Assembly (NCBI RefSeq): GCF_003333315.1
Contig: NZ_PSYR01000001.1
Location: forward strand, 956,501-1,020,500
Length of the DNA: 64,000 nt
Direction of reading: 5' to 3'
Origin: Acidiferrobacter thiooxydans
GTDB taxonomy: Bacteria; Pseudomonadota; Gammaproteobacteria; Acidiferrobacterales; Acidiferrobacteraceae
The notes below the pieces were generated by a model. The model saw nothing but the letters and a program-made list of their open reading frames with translations. It had not been told where the DNA came from and did not search any database. The position numbers were made by a program, and so were the translations under genes. This document shows positions 1 through 10,193 of this stretch, in pieces (position 1 is the first letter of the stretch; the number at the start of each line of letters is the position of its first letter).

Positions 1-483
1 CTCGTGATCTTCATCAACCAGATCCGCATGAAGATCGGGGTGATGTTTGGCAACCCCGAGACCACGACCGGGGGTAACGCCCTCAAGTTCTATGCCTCGG
101 TCCGTCTGGACATCCGTCGCATCGGCACCATAAAGCGTGGCGAAGAGGTGATAGGTAGCCAGACGCGCGTCAAGGTCGTGAAGAACAAGATCGCCCCGCC
201 CTTCCGGCAATGCGAGTTCGATATCCTCTACGATCAAGGCGTGTCGAAGGAGGGTGAACTGATCGAGTTGGGGGTGGCCTCGAATCTGGTGGAGAAGTCC
301 GGGGCCTGGTACTCGTATGGAGGCGAGCGCATAGGCCAGGGCAAGGACAATGCGCGTCAGTATCTGCGCGACAACCCGACCATTGCCGCGGATCTGGAGG
401 CGAAGCTCCGGGCATCGTTCATGACCAAACCCGCGGGGACATCGGGCGATGACCTGGTGCCTGATGGCGGGGATGATGTGTGA
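1..483 (+). CDS. recA: RecA recombinase, C-terminal part (5' truncated by window edge)
   Basis: RecA is the DNA-dependent ATPase that pairs homologous DNA and triggers LexA cleavage. Only about the last 160 residues are present; the frame is open to base 1 and about 185 N-terminal residues lie outside the window. The visible part starts within [17 protein letters not shown], contains the DNA-binding loop region [17 protein letters not shown], and ends in the usual acidic tail ([12 protein letters not shown]). The TGA stop overlaps the recX start as GTGA, so the two genes are translationally coupled. The identification is secure. Confidence 0.97.
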   Translation, partial: LVIFINQIRMKIGVMFGNPETTTGGNALKFYASVRLDIRRIGTIKRGEEVIGSQTRVKVVKNKIAPPFRQCEFDILYDQGVSKEGELIELGVASNLVEKSGAWYSYGGERIGQGKDNARQYLRDNPTIAADLEAKLRASFMTKPAGTSGDDLVPDGGDDV

Positions 484-932
484 ATGCAGGGCGTGAGCCT
501 GCGAGTCGCTATGGCCTGGCGCTGCTTGCGCGGCGCGATTATAGCCGGCAGGAATTGATCGAGCGCCTGTGTCGACGGGGTTATAGCGCCGCCGAGGCGG
601 CAGACGCCGCCGCCGAGCTCGCCGCCAGCCGGGCGCTTTCCGATGAACGCTACGCGGCCGAACGGGTCCGCGGGCGCGTCGCCCAGGGGATGGGGCCTGT
701 GCGTATCGTGGTGGAGTTGAGAGCCAAGGGGGTGTCGGCCGAGATCATAGCCGCGGCACTCGCCCCGGAAGAGGGGGCATGGGCCGCGCGGGCGGCGGCT
801 GCGCGCACCAAGCGCTTTGGGATGGCGATCCCGGAGGATCGCCGCGAGCGCGCGCGCCAGGCGCGTTTCCTGCAGGCGCGAGGCTTTCGCCACGAAGATA
901 TTATTTTTGCGGTGGATGCGCAGCAAGACTGA
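480..932 (+). CDS. recX: Regulatory protein RecX
   Basis: RecX binds and caps RecA filaments and modulates recombination and SOS. The 150-residue product has the expected tandem three-helix repeats with the family signatures [16 protein letters not shown] near the N-terminus, [13 protein letters not shown] in the middle and the C-terminal helix [16 protein letters not shown]. The start is GTG at 480 because it overlaps the recA TGA by four bases; the nearby ATG at 484 is out of frame. Length and position immediately after recA are typical. Confidence 0.95.
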   Translation: MNAGREPASRYGLALLARRDYSRQELIERLCRRGYSAAEAADAAAELAASRALSDERYAAERVRGRVAQGMGPVRIVVELRAKGVSAEIIAAALAPEEGAWAARAAAARTKRFGMAIPEDRRERARQARFLQARGFRHEDIIFAVDAQQD

Positions 933-967
933 CCCGATAACGACAACCGAGCACACCATAGCACACC

Positions 968-3547
968 ATGAAGAGCACCGAGATCCGTAATCGTTTCTTG
1001 CAGTTTTTTGCGCGTCACGGCCACGAGGTGGTGGCGAGCAGCCCGCTCGTGCCGGCTAACGACCAGAGCCTGCTCTTTACCAATGCCGGCATGGTGCAGT
1101 TCAAGGATGTGTTTCTTGGGCGCGACCGGCGTCCCTACACGCGTGCCGCCAGCGCCCAGCGTTGCCTGCGCGCCGGCGGCAAGCATAATGACCTGGAGAA
1201 TGTGGGTTATACCGCGCGCCATCATACGTTCTTCGAGATGCTGGGGAATTTCAGCTTCGGAGATTATTTCAAGCGCGATGCCATCCGCTACGCCTGGGAG
1301 TTCCTGACCGGCGAGATGGGCCTGCCGGCGGATCGGTTGTGGGTGACGGTGTTCGAGGGTGACGATGAGGCTGCGCGTATCTGGTTAGACGAGATCGGAG
1401 TGGATGCGGCGCGTTTTAGCCGCATCGGCGAGGCCGACAATTTCTGGTCCATGGGCGACACCGGTCCGTGCGGGCCATGTTCGGAGATCTTTTACGATCA
1501 TGGCCCGGGGATTGCGGGAGGGCCGCCCGGCAGCCCCGAGGCCGATGGCGACCGGTATGTCGAGATCTGGAACCTCGTCTTCATGCAGTTTGATCGGGAC
1601 CGCGAGGGACGGCTGAATCCTCTGCCCAAGCCCTCGGTGGATACCGGGATGGGGCTCGAGCGCATGGCCGCGGTCATGCAGAAGGTGACGAGCAATTACG
1701 ATATCGACCTCTTCCAGGGACTGATCCGGGCGGTGGGAGAGGTCCTCGACCTCAGCGATCTGCGCGACAAGTCCCTGAATGTGATCGCCGACCATATCCG
1801 TGCCGCCGCCTTTCTTGTGACCGATGGCGTCGTGCCGGGCAATGAGGGGCGAGGCTATGTGTTGCGCCGGATCGTGCGCCGGGCCTTGCGTCACGGCCAT
1901 CGTCTGGGCGCGACGGATCCGTTCTTCTATCGTCTCGTGGCCCCGCTGATCCGCGAGATGGGCGAGGCCTATCCGGAGCTTGCGCGTGATCAGGCACACG
2001 TGGAGGCCGTGCTGAAGCAGGAGGAGGAGCGTTTTGCGGAGACCCTTTCGCAAGGCCTGCGGCTCCTGGAGCAGGACATTGCCGGACTTAAAGCCGGTGG
2101 TGTCATCCCGGGCGCGACGGTCTTTCGGCTCTATGATACCTACGGCTTCCCCGCCGATCTCACCGCCGATATCGCCCGCGAGCGAGGGCTGTCCATCGAT
2201 ATGGTGGGGTTTGAGCGGGAGATGACCGCACAAAGGAACCGGGCGCGCGCCGCGCAGAGCTTTCGTGGCGACGAGGTCGTCGTGGCGGGCGAGACGGAGT
2301 TTTGCGGCTATGAGGAAGTCTCTGTGCCGGTGCGCGTCCGTGCACTGGCCGCCGGCGGGCGTACCGTTCCGTGGTTGTCGCCCGGCGAAGAGGGAGTGGT
2401 GTTCCTGGATCGCACCCCATTCTATGCCGAGTCGGGGGGGCAGGTCGGTGATCAGGGGCTCCTCGAGGGTCACGGCGCGCGGTTCGTGGTCGAAGATACC
2501 CGCAAGGGCTTTGCGCATATCGGGCGGATGGCCGAGGGGACCTTGCGGGTCGGTGATGAGCTGACGGCGATTGTGAGCGCCTCGCGGCGTATAGCGACGG
2601 CCGCGCACCACTCGGCAACGCATCTCCTGCATGCCGCGCTACGGCGCGTTCTCGGCACGCACGTGACACAGCGCGGCTCACTTGTTGGCCCCGAGCGCCT
2701 GCGTTTTGACTTTAGCCATAGCCAGGCAGTGAGCGCCGATGAGATCGTGGCGATTGAGCAGTCGGTGAACGAGGCCATCCGCGCCAATAGTGAGGTCGCC
2801 ATCGCGTATATGGCGCTCAGTGACGCGGTGAGTGGCGGGGCCATGGCGCTCTTTGGGGAAAAGTACGGCGAGCAGGTGCGCGTGGTGGCCATGGGCGGGT
2901 ATTCGACCGAGCTGTGCGGCGGCACCCACGTAAGCCGTACCGGCGACATCGGGTTTTTCAAGATCGTGTCCGAGACCGCGGTGGGCTCCGGCGTGCGGCG
3001 CATCGAGGCGGTGACCGGGGCGGCCGCGCTCGACTATGTGCGGGTGCTCGAGATGCGCGTGAATGAGGCCGCCCAAGCCCTGGGGGCGACACGCGAGGAC
3101 TTGGTGGACAAGGCACTGCGCATGAAGGCGCGCGTGGAGGCCCTGGAAAAGGAGATCGAGCAGGCGCGGGCCAGGGCTGGGCTCGCCGCGAGCCGGAATC
3201 TGGCGGCCGAGGCCGTTGAGCAGGGCGGGGTGAAGACCCTGGTGGGACGCCTTGACGGGGATGTGAAGGGCCTGCGCGAGGCCATGGATCGTCTGAAGGG
3301 CGAACTGCGCCCGGCGGCCATCCTGCTGGCCTCGATTGCGGGCGGACGGGTTACCCTGATGGCCGGCGTCACCCCGGACGTCGTGGCGCGCGTGAATGCC
3401 GTTGACCTCGTGAATGAGGCGGCGCGCGTGCTGGGCGGCAAGGGGGGCGGCCGTCCCGAGATGGCCCAGGCGGGCGGGCCCGATACGGGTGCCGTGGACC
3501 AGGCCCTGGAGGCGGCACGGGAATTCTTACGTAGCCGTTTCGCCTAG
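968..3547 (+). CDS. alaS: Alanine--tRNA ligase
   Basis: Charges tRNA-Ala with alanine in the cytoplasm. The 859-residue length matches bacterial AlaRS. An N-terminal class II catalytic domain (to about residue 440) begins with the usual [20 protein letters not shown] region. The editing domain has both zinc/catalytic motifs: HHSATH near residue 546 and CGGTH near residue 648. A C-terminal coiled region and the glycine-rich C-Ala domain ([15 protein letters not shown]) follow. It starts 35 bases after recX, in the standard recA-recX-alaS order. Confidence 0.98.
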   Translation: MKSTEIRNRFLQFFARHGHEVVASSPLVPANDQSLLFTNAGMVQFKDVFLGRDRRPYTRAASAQRCLRAGGKHNDLENVGYTARHHTFFEMLGNFSFGDYFKRDAIRYAWEFLTGEMGLPADRLWVTVFEGDDEAARIWLDEIGVDAARFSRIGEADNFWSMGDTGPCGPCSEIFYDHGPGIAGGPPGSPEADGDRYVEIWNLVFMQFDRDREGRLNPLPKPSVDTGMGLERMAAVMQKVTSNYDIDLFQGLIRAVGEVLDLSDLRDKSLNVIADHIRAAAFLVTDGVVPGNEGRGYVLRRIVRRALRHGHRLGATDPFFYRLVAPLIREMGEAYPELARDQAHVEAVLKQEEERFAETLSQGLRLLEQDIAGLKAGGVIPGATVFRLYDTYGFPADLTADIARERGLSIDMVGFEREMTAQRNRARAAQSFRGDEVVVAGETEFCGYEEVSVPVRVRALAAGGRTVPWLSPGEEGVVFLDRTPFYAESGGQVGDQGLLEGHGARFVVEDTRKGFAHIGRMAEGTLRVGDELTAIVSASRRIATAAHHSATHLLHAALRRVLGTHVTQRGSLVGPERLRFDFSHSQAVSADEIVAIEQSVNEAIRANSEVAIAYMALSDAVSGGAMALFGEKYGEQVRVVAMGGYSTELCGGTHVSRTGDIGFFKIVSETAVGSGVRRIEAVTGAAALDYVRVLEMRVNEAAQALGATREDLVDKALRMKARVEALEKEIEQARARAGLAASRNLAAEAVEQGGVKTLVGRLDGDVKGLREAMDRLKGELRPAAILLASIAGGRVTLMAGVTPDVVARVNAVDLVNEAARVLGGKGGGRPEMAQAGGPDTGAVDQALEAAREFLRSRFA

Positions 3548-3603
3548 GGGCGGGGTTTTCGTTTACACATAAGGAAGGGCGCGGTAATCTTCGCGTCTTT
3601 CTC

Positions 3604-4863
3604 ATGACAGACCCTCAAATTATGCCCTTGCTCGTGCAGAAGTATGGCGGCACCTCGGTCGGGACCGTGGAGCGCATCCAGGCGGTTGCAAAGCGCGTGG
3701 CGGCGGAGCGCGCGCGTGGCCACGATATGGTGGTGGTGGTCTCGGCCATGAGTGGTGAGACCAACCGTTTGCTGGCCATGGCTCGTGCCATTCACCCCAA
3801 CGCCCCGCCGCGTGAGGTCGATGTGCTGCTCGCCACCGGCGAACAGGTCACGATCGCGCTCCTGAGCATGGCCCTGGAGGAGCTGGGCTGTCCAGCCAAG
3901 TCCTATACGGGCGCGCAGGTCCATATTCGTACCGACAACGTGCATGGCAGGGCGCGCATCACGGCGATCGACGATGGACGCGTCCGTCAGGATTTGGCCT
4001 CCGGCCGAGTGGTGGTCATCGCCGGATTTCAGGGGGTGGACGAAGAGGGCAATATCACAACCCTGGGACGCGGCGGGTCGGATACCACGGCGGTGGCCAT
4101 GGCCGCAGCCCTCAAGGCCGATGAATGTCAGATCTACACGGATGTGGATGGTGTGTATACGACCGACCCGCGCGTCTGTCCGCAGGCGCGACGGCTCGAA
4201 CGCATCACCGTTGAGGAGATGCTGGAGCTGGCCAGTCTCGGCGCCAAGGTCTTGCAGATCCGGTCGGTCGAGTTTGCCGGCAAGTATCGCGTGCCGCTGC
4301 GGGTCCTCTCGTCCTTTGATGATGGCCCCGGAACATTAATTACTTACGAGGAATCCAAGATGGAGCAGGCGCTGATATCGGGGATCGCCTTCAGCCGGGA
4401 TGAGGCCAAGCTCACGATCAAAGGCGTGCCTGATGAGCCCGGTGTCGCCTACCGGATCGTAGGCGATGTGGCCCACGCGAACATCAACGTCGACATGATC
4501 ATCCAGAACGTCGGGGCCGATAAGACCACCGACTTCACGTTCACCGTCCCGCGCGGCGATTACCGTCAGGCGCGTGAGATCTTGGAGAAGACGGCCGTCG
4601 CCCTCAAGGCCCGCGAGGTGCGCGGTGATGAGCGTATCGCGAAGATCTCGGTCGTGGGTGTGGGCATGCGCTCGCATGCCGGGATAGCGAGCACGATGTT
4701 TCGGGTATTGGGCGAAGAAGGCATCAATATCCAGATGATATCGACGTCCGAGATTAAGATATCGGTGGTCGTCGAGGAAAAATATCTGGAGTTGGCAGTG
4801 CGCGCGCTTCATAGCGCATTTGGTCTCGATGCCGAGACAGCGACTGTGGTGCCGTTGGCATAG
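3604..4863 (+). CDS. lysC: Aspartate kinase (aspartokinase)
   Basis: Phosphorylates aspartate, the first step toward lysine, threonine and methionine. The protein has the N-terminal kinase motif [10 protein letters not shown], the conserved [19 protein letters not shown] segment near residue 158, and two ACT regulatory domains from about residue 270 to the end ([19 protein letters not shown]). Total length is 419 residues as called. An in-frame ATG at 3622 ([10 protein letters not shown]) matches the usual start of the family better and may be the true start; neither has a clear Shine-Dalgarno. Its position between alaS and csrA is common in gammaproteobacteria outside the enterics. Confidence 0.96.
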   Translation: MTDPQIMPLLVQKYGGTSVGTVERIQAVAKRVAAERARGHDMVVVVSAMSGETNRLLAMARAIHPNAPPREVDVLLATGEQVTIALLSMALEELGCPAKSYTGAQVHIRTDNVHGRARITAIDDGRVRQDLASGRVVVIAGFQGVDEEGNITTLGRGGSDTTAVAMAAALKADECQIYTDVDGVYTTDPRVCPQARRLERITVEEMLELASLGAKVLQIRSVEFAGKYRVPLRVLSSFDDGPGTLITYEESKMEQALISGIAFSRDEAKLTIKGVPDEPGVAYRIVGDVAHANINVDMIIQNVGADKTTDFTFTVPRGDYRQAREILEKTAVALKAREVRGDERIAKISVVGVGMRSHAGIASTMFRVLGEEGINIQMISTSEIKISVVVEEKYLELAVRALHSAFGLDAETATVVPLA

Positions 4864-4994
4864 AAGCTGCAAGCGTTGAGTCGGCGAGCGTCGTCTCAGG
4901 GACGAGCAGTCATGGGAAAGCGGACCCAAAGCAGGTCCTCACGGGGAGCCGGAAACCAGGAAGGCTCAAGGCAGGCTTTAAGGAGAGCGGCGAT
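4864..4994 (+). promoter_or_regulatory. csrA leader with seven GGA motifs
   Basis: The 131 bases before csrA contain seven GGA triplets between about 4899 and 4984, the last one being the Shine-Dalgarno (AAGGAGAG) of csrA. CsrA binds GGA in RNA hairpin loops and represses its own translation in several gammaproteobacteria. The clustering is seen directly; autoregulation here is inferred. Confidence 0.45.
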
Positions 4995-5198
4995 ATGCTG
5001 ATTCTGACGAGACGTATCGGAGAAACGCTGAATATCGGCGATCAGGTCCAGGTCACGGTGCTGGGCATCAAGGGCAATCAGGTTCGCATCGGGGTCAACG
5101 CACCGAAGGACGTCCCGGTTCATCGCGAGGAGATCTACGAGCGCATCCAGAGGGAGCGCGAGACGGGGGTTGTCGAGGAAGAGGTTCCCAAGGACTGA
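4995..5198 (+). CDS. csrA: Carbon storage regulator CsrA
   Basis: RNA-binding dimer that controls translation and stability of many mRNAs. The 67-residue product has the full signature [16 protein letters not shown] and the RNA-binding segment [20 protein letters not shown]. An AAGGAGAG ribosome site lies 8 bases upstream. It is followed by tRNA-Ser(GCT), as in Escherichia coli. Confidence 0.98.
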   Translation: MLILTRRIGETLNIGDQVQVTVLGIKGNQVRIGVNAPKDVPVHREEIYERIQRERETGVVEEEVPKD

Positions 5199-5253
5199 AT
5201 CTTCGCCCGCCCTTTTCTGAAACGCCCGCACAAGGTATGCTGTGCGCTCTTTA

Positions 5254-5347
5254 GGAGAGATGGCCGAGCCGGTCGAAGGCGCTCCCCTGCTAAGGGAGTA
5301 TGGGGTCAAAAACTCCATCGAGGGTTCGAATCCCTCTCTCTCCGCCA
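5254..5347 (+). tRNA. tRNA-Ser (anticodon GCT)
   Basis: Acceptor GGAGAGA pairs with TCTCTCC; discriminator G and CCA are encoded. The anticodon stem-loop CTCCC-CTGCTAA-GGGAG shows anticodon GCT, and the long variable arm expected of tRNA-Ser is present, giving 94 nt. Equivalent in position to E. coli serV. Confidence 0.96.
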
Positions 5348-5667
5348 TCATTAGAAAGCAGGACCCGCGTGGCCGACCCAGGTCTCAGGCACGTGCCGTT
5401 TCTCGTCATGCGCCGCTGCGCGGCATGGTGCGATGCGGCAAGGCCCGGTCTTTCGGTCAAGTCAGGGGTGGCGTGAAGTCTCCGGGCGCTTTATAATGCG
5501 GCGCCTTCCGCCGTGAAGGCGCAAGGAGATTGCGGAGGATGTAGGGGCAGCGGGGGCCGTTGAGCGGCGCCGGCGGGCCTTGAGAAATGCTCCAATTCTG
5601 GCACCCAAGGCCGGGAAGGGTAGCAAGAGACGGAGCAATCCGTTAGAAGAGTCGGTCGTTCCAAAAC
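5348..5667. other. Intergenic spacer between tRNA-Ser and tRNA-Arg
   Basis: No gene is seen in these 320 bases. A perfect TATAAT lies at 5492-5497 and is followed directly by a perfect 8-bp-arm hairpin at 5501-5522 (GCGCCTTC / GAAGGCGC, 6-nt loop). No good -35 box is visible. The TATAAT may belong to a small RNA or to the downstream tRNA-Arg transcript. Confidence 0.4.
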
Positions 5668-5744
5668 GCGCCCGTAGCTCAGTTGGATAGAGTACCTGGC
5701 TACGAACCAGGTGGTCGGGAGTTCGAATCTCTCCGGGCGCGCCA
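5668..5744 (+). tRNA. tRNA-Arg (anticodon ACG)
   Basis: Acceptor GCGCCCG pairs with CGGGCGC; the D-loop contains AGTTGGAT; the anticodon arm CCTGG-CTACGAA-CCAGG shows ACG; the T-arm has GTTCGAATC; CCA is encoded. Length 77 nt. Matches E. coli argV-type tRNA in the same neighbourhood. Confidence 0.97.
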
Positions 5745-6348
5745 AATTCCTCGATAAAGTCCATAAGTGAGGGCGGTCCTCCTACGCCGCCTGCGGCTTC
5801 GGCGAGACCTCGTGAGACTTTTGTGGGACGGGTATCGTCGCAACACCGTCTCGGCCGCCACTGAGATTCGCAAGCCCTGCCGCCCGTCATACTCGGTGAT
5901 GCGCCTGGATCGATGCCCAGGCGGGTCTTGGCGGTCTTCAAAAGAGAGATGTGGGGCACAGCCATCGCGAACGCGCGCTTCGGGTCTGGACGCACGCCCG
6001 CGGTCCTGCGGTAGGGTCGTCAAGACCGCGACCCGCCCCGAATCGTGGCGTCATGCGTCGTCGCATGATGGGCGGAGACGGGCGTATGGCCGCGATTTGG
6101 TGATCGCAAGCCGCGGTCGGCTCGACCCCTCCCCTCAACGCGGGCCTCGTCGTGTCGCCTTTCGGGTCCAATAGTACCGGTGTCGCGCCTCGCGTGGTTC
6201 CTCGGGGCCAGAGTGGCTCGATCGTGCGATCCGGTGAGTCGTGTGGGCTTAGATCAAGGCTGGCGCTACGGGCATCCTAGGGTGTCGTCGTGACGGGACG
6301 CGTTTGTGCGAACAGGAACCGCGCCGTACTTTATATCTCTAACGAGAG
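5745..6348. other. Spacer without a supportable gene
   Basis: About 600 bases follow tRNA-Arg. Open frames here are short, arginine-rich and lack ribosome sites, so none is called. A T/A-rich segment (TTTATATCTCTAAC) at about 6332-6345 just before the MFS gene could contain its -10 region, but no clear -35 is visible. No repeat of the tRNA 3' end was noticed. Confidence 0.4.
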
Positions 6349-7704
6349 ATGAGCTCCCTACCCCCGTCTTCTGGTGATCATCACCCCTTGCGCGTTCTGC
6401 GGCGCGCATGGAAAACACCACGGCCGTTCATGGCGATGTGGTATGGGTCCTATCTCCTGCTCGGGGCCGCCGTGGCCGGGCTCTTTGCGATCATGGTGCC
6501 GCTTGCCATTGTCGCAACCACTCACGATAGTCGGCTCGTCGCCTACGTAATCGGTGCTTACAACGCGGGGCTGCTCCTGTCTCCGGCATGGGGGTTGCTC
6601 GCCGAGCGCAGTCAGGATTACCGGCCCATCTTTCTGGGGGGATTCGCCGGGGCGGCGGTGGGCCTCGCGGGTCTGTCTTGGCCGCTTGCGCCGCCTTTCT
6701 TGATGCTGGCGGCGCTGATCGTGGGGATTGGTACCGGTGCGGCGAGCACCGTCGCCAGTCTTTTCGTGCTTGATTTTGCCCCGCGTGATGAGTGGGAGCC
6801 GCGTCTGGGCTGGCTGCAGAGCTTCAATGGTGCGGGCGTCGTGGTGGGTCTATTGCTGGCCGGCCTGTGGACTCATGATCCGACACGAGGTATCCAGATC
6901 GCCGCTGTGCTCATGCTGGCGGCAGCGATCCTTGGAGCGTATCACCTGCCGGTCTCGCGCACGCCTCGTACGCCGCGGCCAGGATTACGTCACCTCGACT
7001 GGAGGGCGTTGGCACCCTTCGGGCACAGTGAGCTTTCCGGCGGCAATGTCCTCCACCATGTGCATATACCAATCCTTGCGCATCTCAAGGAAATGCGCAT
7101 CTTGATACAAAGCCGCTTCGGGCGTTTTCTGTTGTCGTGGGCAACGCTGTCGTTTGCGGTGGCGGCGTTCTTTGCGTATTTCCCGCTTCTTTTGCGCCAC
7201 GTCTTTGCGATTCGGCCGGCGGTCACGGCCCTGTCTTATGCCGTGGTGGCGGCTGTCGCCATCGGGCTCTATATCGTCGCCAGCCGCTGGTGCAGTCGTT
7301 ATGGGGCCATGCGCATCTACCGTTTGTCGCTATTGGCGCGCGCGGCGGGCTTTGGGTTACTGTGGATGCTGATGCTGATCCCAGGCGCCGCCCAGTCGCT
7401 ACCCGCCCTCATCGGCTTTGGCATCATCGTGATTGCCTGGCCGGGTCTGAGTGTGAGTGGCACGGTCCTTACCGGTCAGCTGACTCCGACCAGCGAGGGC
7501 GCGGCAATCGGTCTTTTCAATGCCGCGACGGCCCTGGCCACGGTGGCGGGCACCTTCGCGGGCGGTCCGCTCGTGGCGCGCTTCGGCTATGCGGCGGTAC
7601 TCGTCGTTGGACTTGGCGGGCTGATCGTCGCCTGGCTTCTTTTTGCGAATATTCGCGCCGGCGCTTCGACGTCGGCCGCATCATCATCAGGGCCTGGAAA
7701 GTGA
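6349..7704 (+). CDS. MFS transporter
   Basis: A 451-residue integral membrane protein with about 12 hydrophobic segments, in two halves of six separated by a polar loop around residues 200-250 (SRTPRTPRPGLRHLDWR...). The loop 2-3 region has WGLLAERSQDYRP, a degenerate form of the MFS motif A. The C-terminal half contains GLFNAATALATVAGTFAGG, typical of MFS helices 10-11. The substrate cannot be told; no neighbour gives a clue. ATG at 6349 follows an ACGAGAG stretch that may act as a weak ribosome site. Confidence 0.82.
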   Translation: MSSLPPSSGDHHPLRVLRRAWKTPRPFMAMWYGSYLLLGAAVAGLFAIMVPLAIVATTHDSRLVAYVIGAYNAGLLLSPAWGLLAERSQDYRPIFLGGFAGAAVGLAGLSWPLAPPFLMLAALIVGIGTGAASTVASLFVLDFAPRDEWEPRLGWLQSFNGAGVVVGLLLAGLWTHDPTRGIQIAAVLMLAAAILGAYHLPVSRTPRTPRPGLRHLDWRALAPFGHSELSGGNVLHHVHIPILAHLKEMRILIQSRFGRFLLSWATLSFAVAAFFAYFPLLLRHVFAIRPAVTALSYAVVAAVAIGLYIVASRWCSRYGAMRIYRLSLLARAAGFGLLWMLMLIPGAAQSLPALIGFGIIVIAWPGLSVSGTVLTGQLTPTSEGAAIGLFNAATALATVAGTFAGGPLVARFGYAAVLVVGLGGLIVAWLLFANIRAGASTSAASSSGPGK

Positions 7705-7747
7705 ATAGACGGAAGGCTGGCGCAACGACTCACCCCTATAGCCATCA

Positions 7748-7960
7748 ATGCGACGAGGCGCTCGCTTCTACCGCACCCTGAACGGGTGCCCGCGTGACCT
7801 CTTTATGAGCCTGATCCATGCCACCGCATTAAACCACGCCGCCCTATTCGAATACCGAGCCGCTCCAGCGTCATGCCGACGCGGTCGCCGTCCACCCCGC
7901 TATCTGGATGCCCTGGAACTATCAGGCGGCGCGGGCTCCCCAACAGGCCGGCCCCGCCCG
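7748..7960 (+). pseudogene. IS66 transposase (TnpC) C-terminal remnant
   Basis: The frame starting at 7748 reads RRGARFYRTLNGCPRDLFMSLIHA. After a one-base shift near 7855 it continues PLQRHADAVAVHPAIWMPWNYQ. Together these match the C-terminus of one branch of IS66-type DDE transposases (the FMSLI... / ALQRHA...WMPWNY signatures). No other part of the element is visible, so this is an old fragment at the edge of the accessory region. Confidence 0.6.
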
Positions 7961-8196
7961 CCTAATTAGTGGCTCCGCGCGTCAGTCGAGCCTTGCGCAG
8001 TGTGGCCGAAAGGACAGTTATCTCGGAAGGCGAAGGCCTTTGCACAAGGAAAATGCGGTGGCGATAGCGGAGGCCTCTAGCCGCTTTCTGAAACTGTTGG
8101 CTTTTTCGGAGATGCGCCGACCTCGGTACGGTCGGTCTTATTCCTCCTGTATAATGATTGCGCATCTCGGATTTTTGGTTAAGCGGAGTGACTCCG

Positions 8197-8493
8197 ATGA
8201 TCGGTGTGGATCCAGAAATCATGAAGCTTATGGCCAGCAAATATAGCTGGTGGAAATCCCCTGATGAGGCGCTTGCGATGCCGGAACGTATTATCGCCCA
8301 GGTTATGGATAGGGGGGATTACGGGGACGTACAAAGGCTGGCCGCCGCGGTGGGCAACGATGTCTTACGCGATGTGCTGGCCCGAGCGCAAGCGGGGCAA
8401 TTCAGCGCCCGATCCTGGGCCTATTGGCACTATCGCCTGGGCCTTGCCAAGGTAGACTGCGTACCGCCGTTGCCCACTCGGGTGTTTTTGTGA
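8197..8493 (+). CDS. Putative antitoxin-side partner of an AbiEii-like nucleotidyltransferase toxin
   Basis: A 98-residue protein with the motif YSWWKSPDEALAMPERIIAQVMD and ending SARSWAYWHYRLGL..PPLPTRVF. Proteins of this pattern are regularly encoded directly before AbiEii/nucleotidyltransferase toxin-like proteins. The start at 8197 follows a GCGGAG ribosome site. Its TGA overlaps the next ATG (TGATG), so the pair is translationally coupled. The reading frame is intact while its partner is broken. Function is inferred from family pairing. Confidence 0.6.
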   Translation: MIGVDPEIMKLMASKYSWWKSPDEALAMPERIIAQVMDRGDYGDVQRLAAAVGNDVLRDVLARAQAGQFSARSWAYWHYRLGLAKVDCVPPLPTRVFL

Positions 8494-9210
8494 TGTCGAA
8501 TTTCAAACCCTGCCGGGATATCTTGCCGGCAGCGCGGAGGCGTCTGTGGCCGCAATTGCAAAAAGCTGCGGATCTAGGGTTCGTCTTGTACGACGGCACG
8601 GCTATCGCCCTTCGTTTGGGCCACCGGACGTCCGTTGACTTCGATTTCTTTTCCGAAAAATCGCTTGACCGTGACGCGATCAAGGGCGCCTTCCCGTTTA
8701 TGGCGCACGCGACCTCGCTTTTGGATAAGGGTGATACCTGGAGTGTCTTGGTGCCCTGCAGCGATTCAAAGGGATGGCGTCCACATATCATTCTTTGGAA
8801 GCATCGGTTTTGGTCGAGTCGGCCGACCTGGTATTTCTGAGGACGGTGCGCTGCAGGTGGCGTCGCTCGAAGATTTAATGGCCACCAAGTTAAAGGTCAT
8901 TCTTCAGCGAGCCGAGGCCAAGGACTATCGGGACATCGCCGTTATGATCGATGCGGGTGTCAGCGTGGCACACGGGCTCGCTACCGCACGCCTGATCTTT
9001 GGTCCGGCGTTTCAGCCGAGTGAAAGTCTTAAGGCGCTCGTCTATTTCGAGGATGGCGATCTGCATACACTGACGGTAACCGAGAAGAGCGCGTTGATAA
9101 ACGCCGTGGCGGCTGTCGGTGATTTGCCTCGGGTCGCGCTTCTCTCACGGCAATTGACCGATGACGCTTACGAAGCATCGTCTGTTGTCGTGCCGGCAGT
9201 CCCGTCATAA
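8493..9210 (+). pseudogene. AbiEii-like nucleotidyltransferase toxin, frameshifted
   Basis: The first frame gives FVLYDGTAIALRLGHRTSVDFDFFSEK, the nucleotidyltransferase core (G-T/S plus DFDFF acidic motif) of AbiEii-type toxins. The second half (VHISFFGSIGFGRVG...LQVASLEDLMATKLKV, AKDYRDIAVMI) is in another frame. A single-base indel near 8767-8773, at an AAAGGGA run, separates them. The upstream frame runs on to a stop at 8838-8840 with an unrelated tail. The gene is therefore inactive unless a sequencing error is responsible. Confidence 0.75.
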
Positions 9211-9233
9211 CGGCGTATCTGGGATAGAGTCTA

Positions 9234-9248
9234 TCTAGACTGTCTAGA
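9234..9248. promoter_or_regulatory. Possible operator: paired TCTAGA palindromes
   Basis: TCTAGA occurs at 9234-9239 and 9243-9248, giving TCTAGACTGTCTAGA about 15 bases before the broken phd-like gene. TA antitoxins commonly bind such palindromes in their own promoters. The site is seen; the role is inferred. Confidence 0.3.
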
Positions 9249-9263
9249 ATACAGAAGGCAGCA

Positions 9264-9508
9264 ATGGGCTGGCAGCTGTAAGAGGCCAAAAAACGCTTGA
9301 GAGAAGTCGTGAAGGCGGCAGAGAAGGCGGGCCGCAGACGATTACCGTGCATGGCCGTGAGGCCGTTACCATGTTCTCTGCCGAGGCGTATCGCAAGCTA
9401 ACCGACTGGCGGGGATCGCTTGTGGCATTTTTTCAGAACTCGCCGTTGCACGGCCTCGATCGAGATATCTCGCGCTCGAGGGGCACTGGGCGAGATATCG
9501 GGTTGTGA
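9264..9508 (+). pseudogene. Phd/YefM-family antitoxin, degraded
   Basis: The start ATGGGCTGGCAG is followed by TAA at codon 6, where the family has Q/E-EAK. The next residues read EAKKRLREVVKAAEKAG, then after a frameshift PQTITVHGREAVTMFSAEAYRKL and ARG/AFFQNSPLHGLDRDISRSR. These are the standard Phd-type blocks in order. The end overlaps the next start codon as GTGA. Two independent lesions make it non-functional. Confidence 0.7.
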
Positions 9509-9930
9509 ACTACCCGCTTGATACGTGCTTGCTATCGGAACTTGGCAAGGCTCGCCCGATCCGGGTGTCATCGACTGGAATCCGGTATTGAGGAAGAGCA
9601 GTTTTTTGCCGGCATCCTGTCGTTGGGCAAAATCCAGAAAGGGATCGCCAAACTCGACGACGGTAAGCGGCGTCGTGTTATCCAAACCTGGCTGACCAGG
9701 ATGTACGCAAACGTTTTGATGGTCGTGCTGTGCCGGTAGATCGGGAGATCGCCCTCGAATGGAGGCGTGTCTGTGGCGAGGGCGAATGCGACGGGCTGCG
9801 GGTACGGGTAATCGATAGCCTTTTGGCCGCCACTGCAGTTTGCCGGAATCTCGTGCTGGCTTCGTGCAATGTAAAGGATTCCTCTCTTTACTCGATCAAG
9901 GGGCGGAAACCGTTGAATGGAGGTGGAATG
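9505..9930 (+). pseudogene. PIN-domain (VapC-type) toxin, multiply frameshifted
   Basis: PIN ribonuclease blocks appear in order but in different frames: NYPLDTCLLSEL at the start (first catalytic Asp), EEEQFFAGILSLGKIQKGIAKLDDGKRRR in the middle, VDREIALEW..CGEGE, and VIDSLLAATA..NLVLASCNVKD near the end. At least three shifts are needed to join them. The gene starts GTG at 9505 overlapping the broken antitoxin. Both partners of this TA pair are dead. Confidence 0.7.
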
Positions 9931-10193
9931 CCCCGGCGCCATTCCTGCAACGTGTGAGTGCGGTTCGCTACCTCTAAAGTCGCCTTTTCGTATGGTGGGC
10001 GTGAGATGAGTGTCTAGGATCAGTTTTCACCCGCCAAAGGAGGATTAGCCCACGCCTGATCCAGGTCCTTATGCGTAACGTCCTTCGCCTCGCATAAGGA
10101 GCCCCCTTTGTGTATCGGAGGAGTTGGACCGCTCATCATAAAGCGTATAAAATGCCACTCCATGCTGACCCGCATGGGGATGTCGCAACAGAA

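Noticed and set aside
1385-2632. A 415-codon minus-strand frame inside alaS
   Set aside because: alaS on the plus strand has complete family motifs; the antisense frame has no recognisable protein features.
5745-6348. Integration site at the tRNA-Arg 3' end
   Set aside because: No integrase and no repeat of the tRNA 3' end were noticed downstream in the window, although accessory DNA begins within 2 kb.
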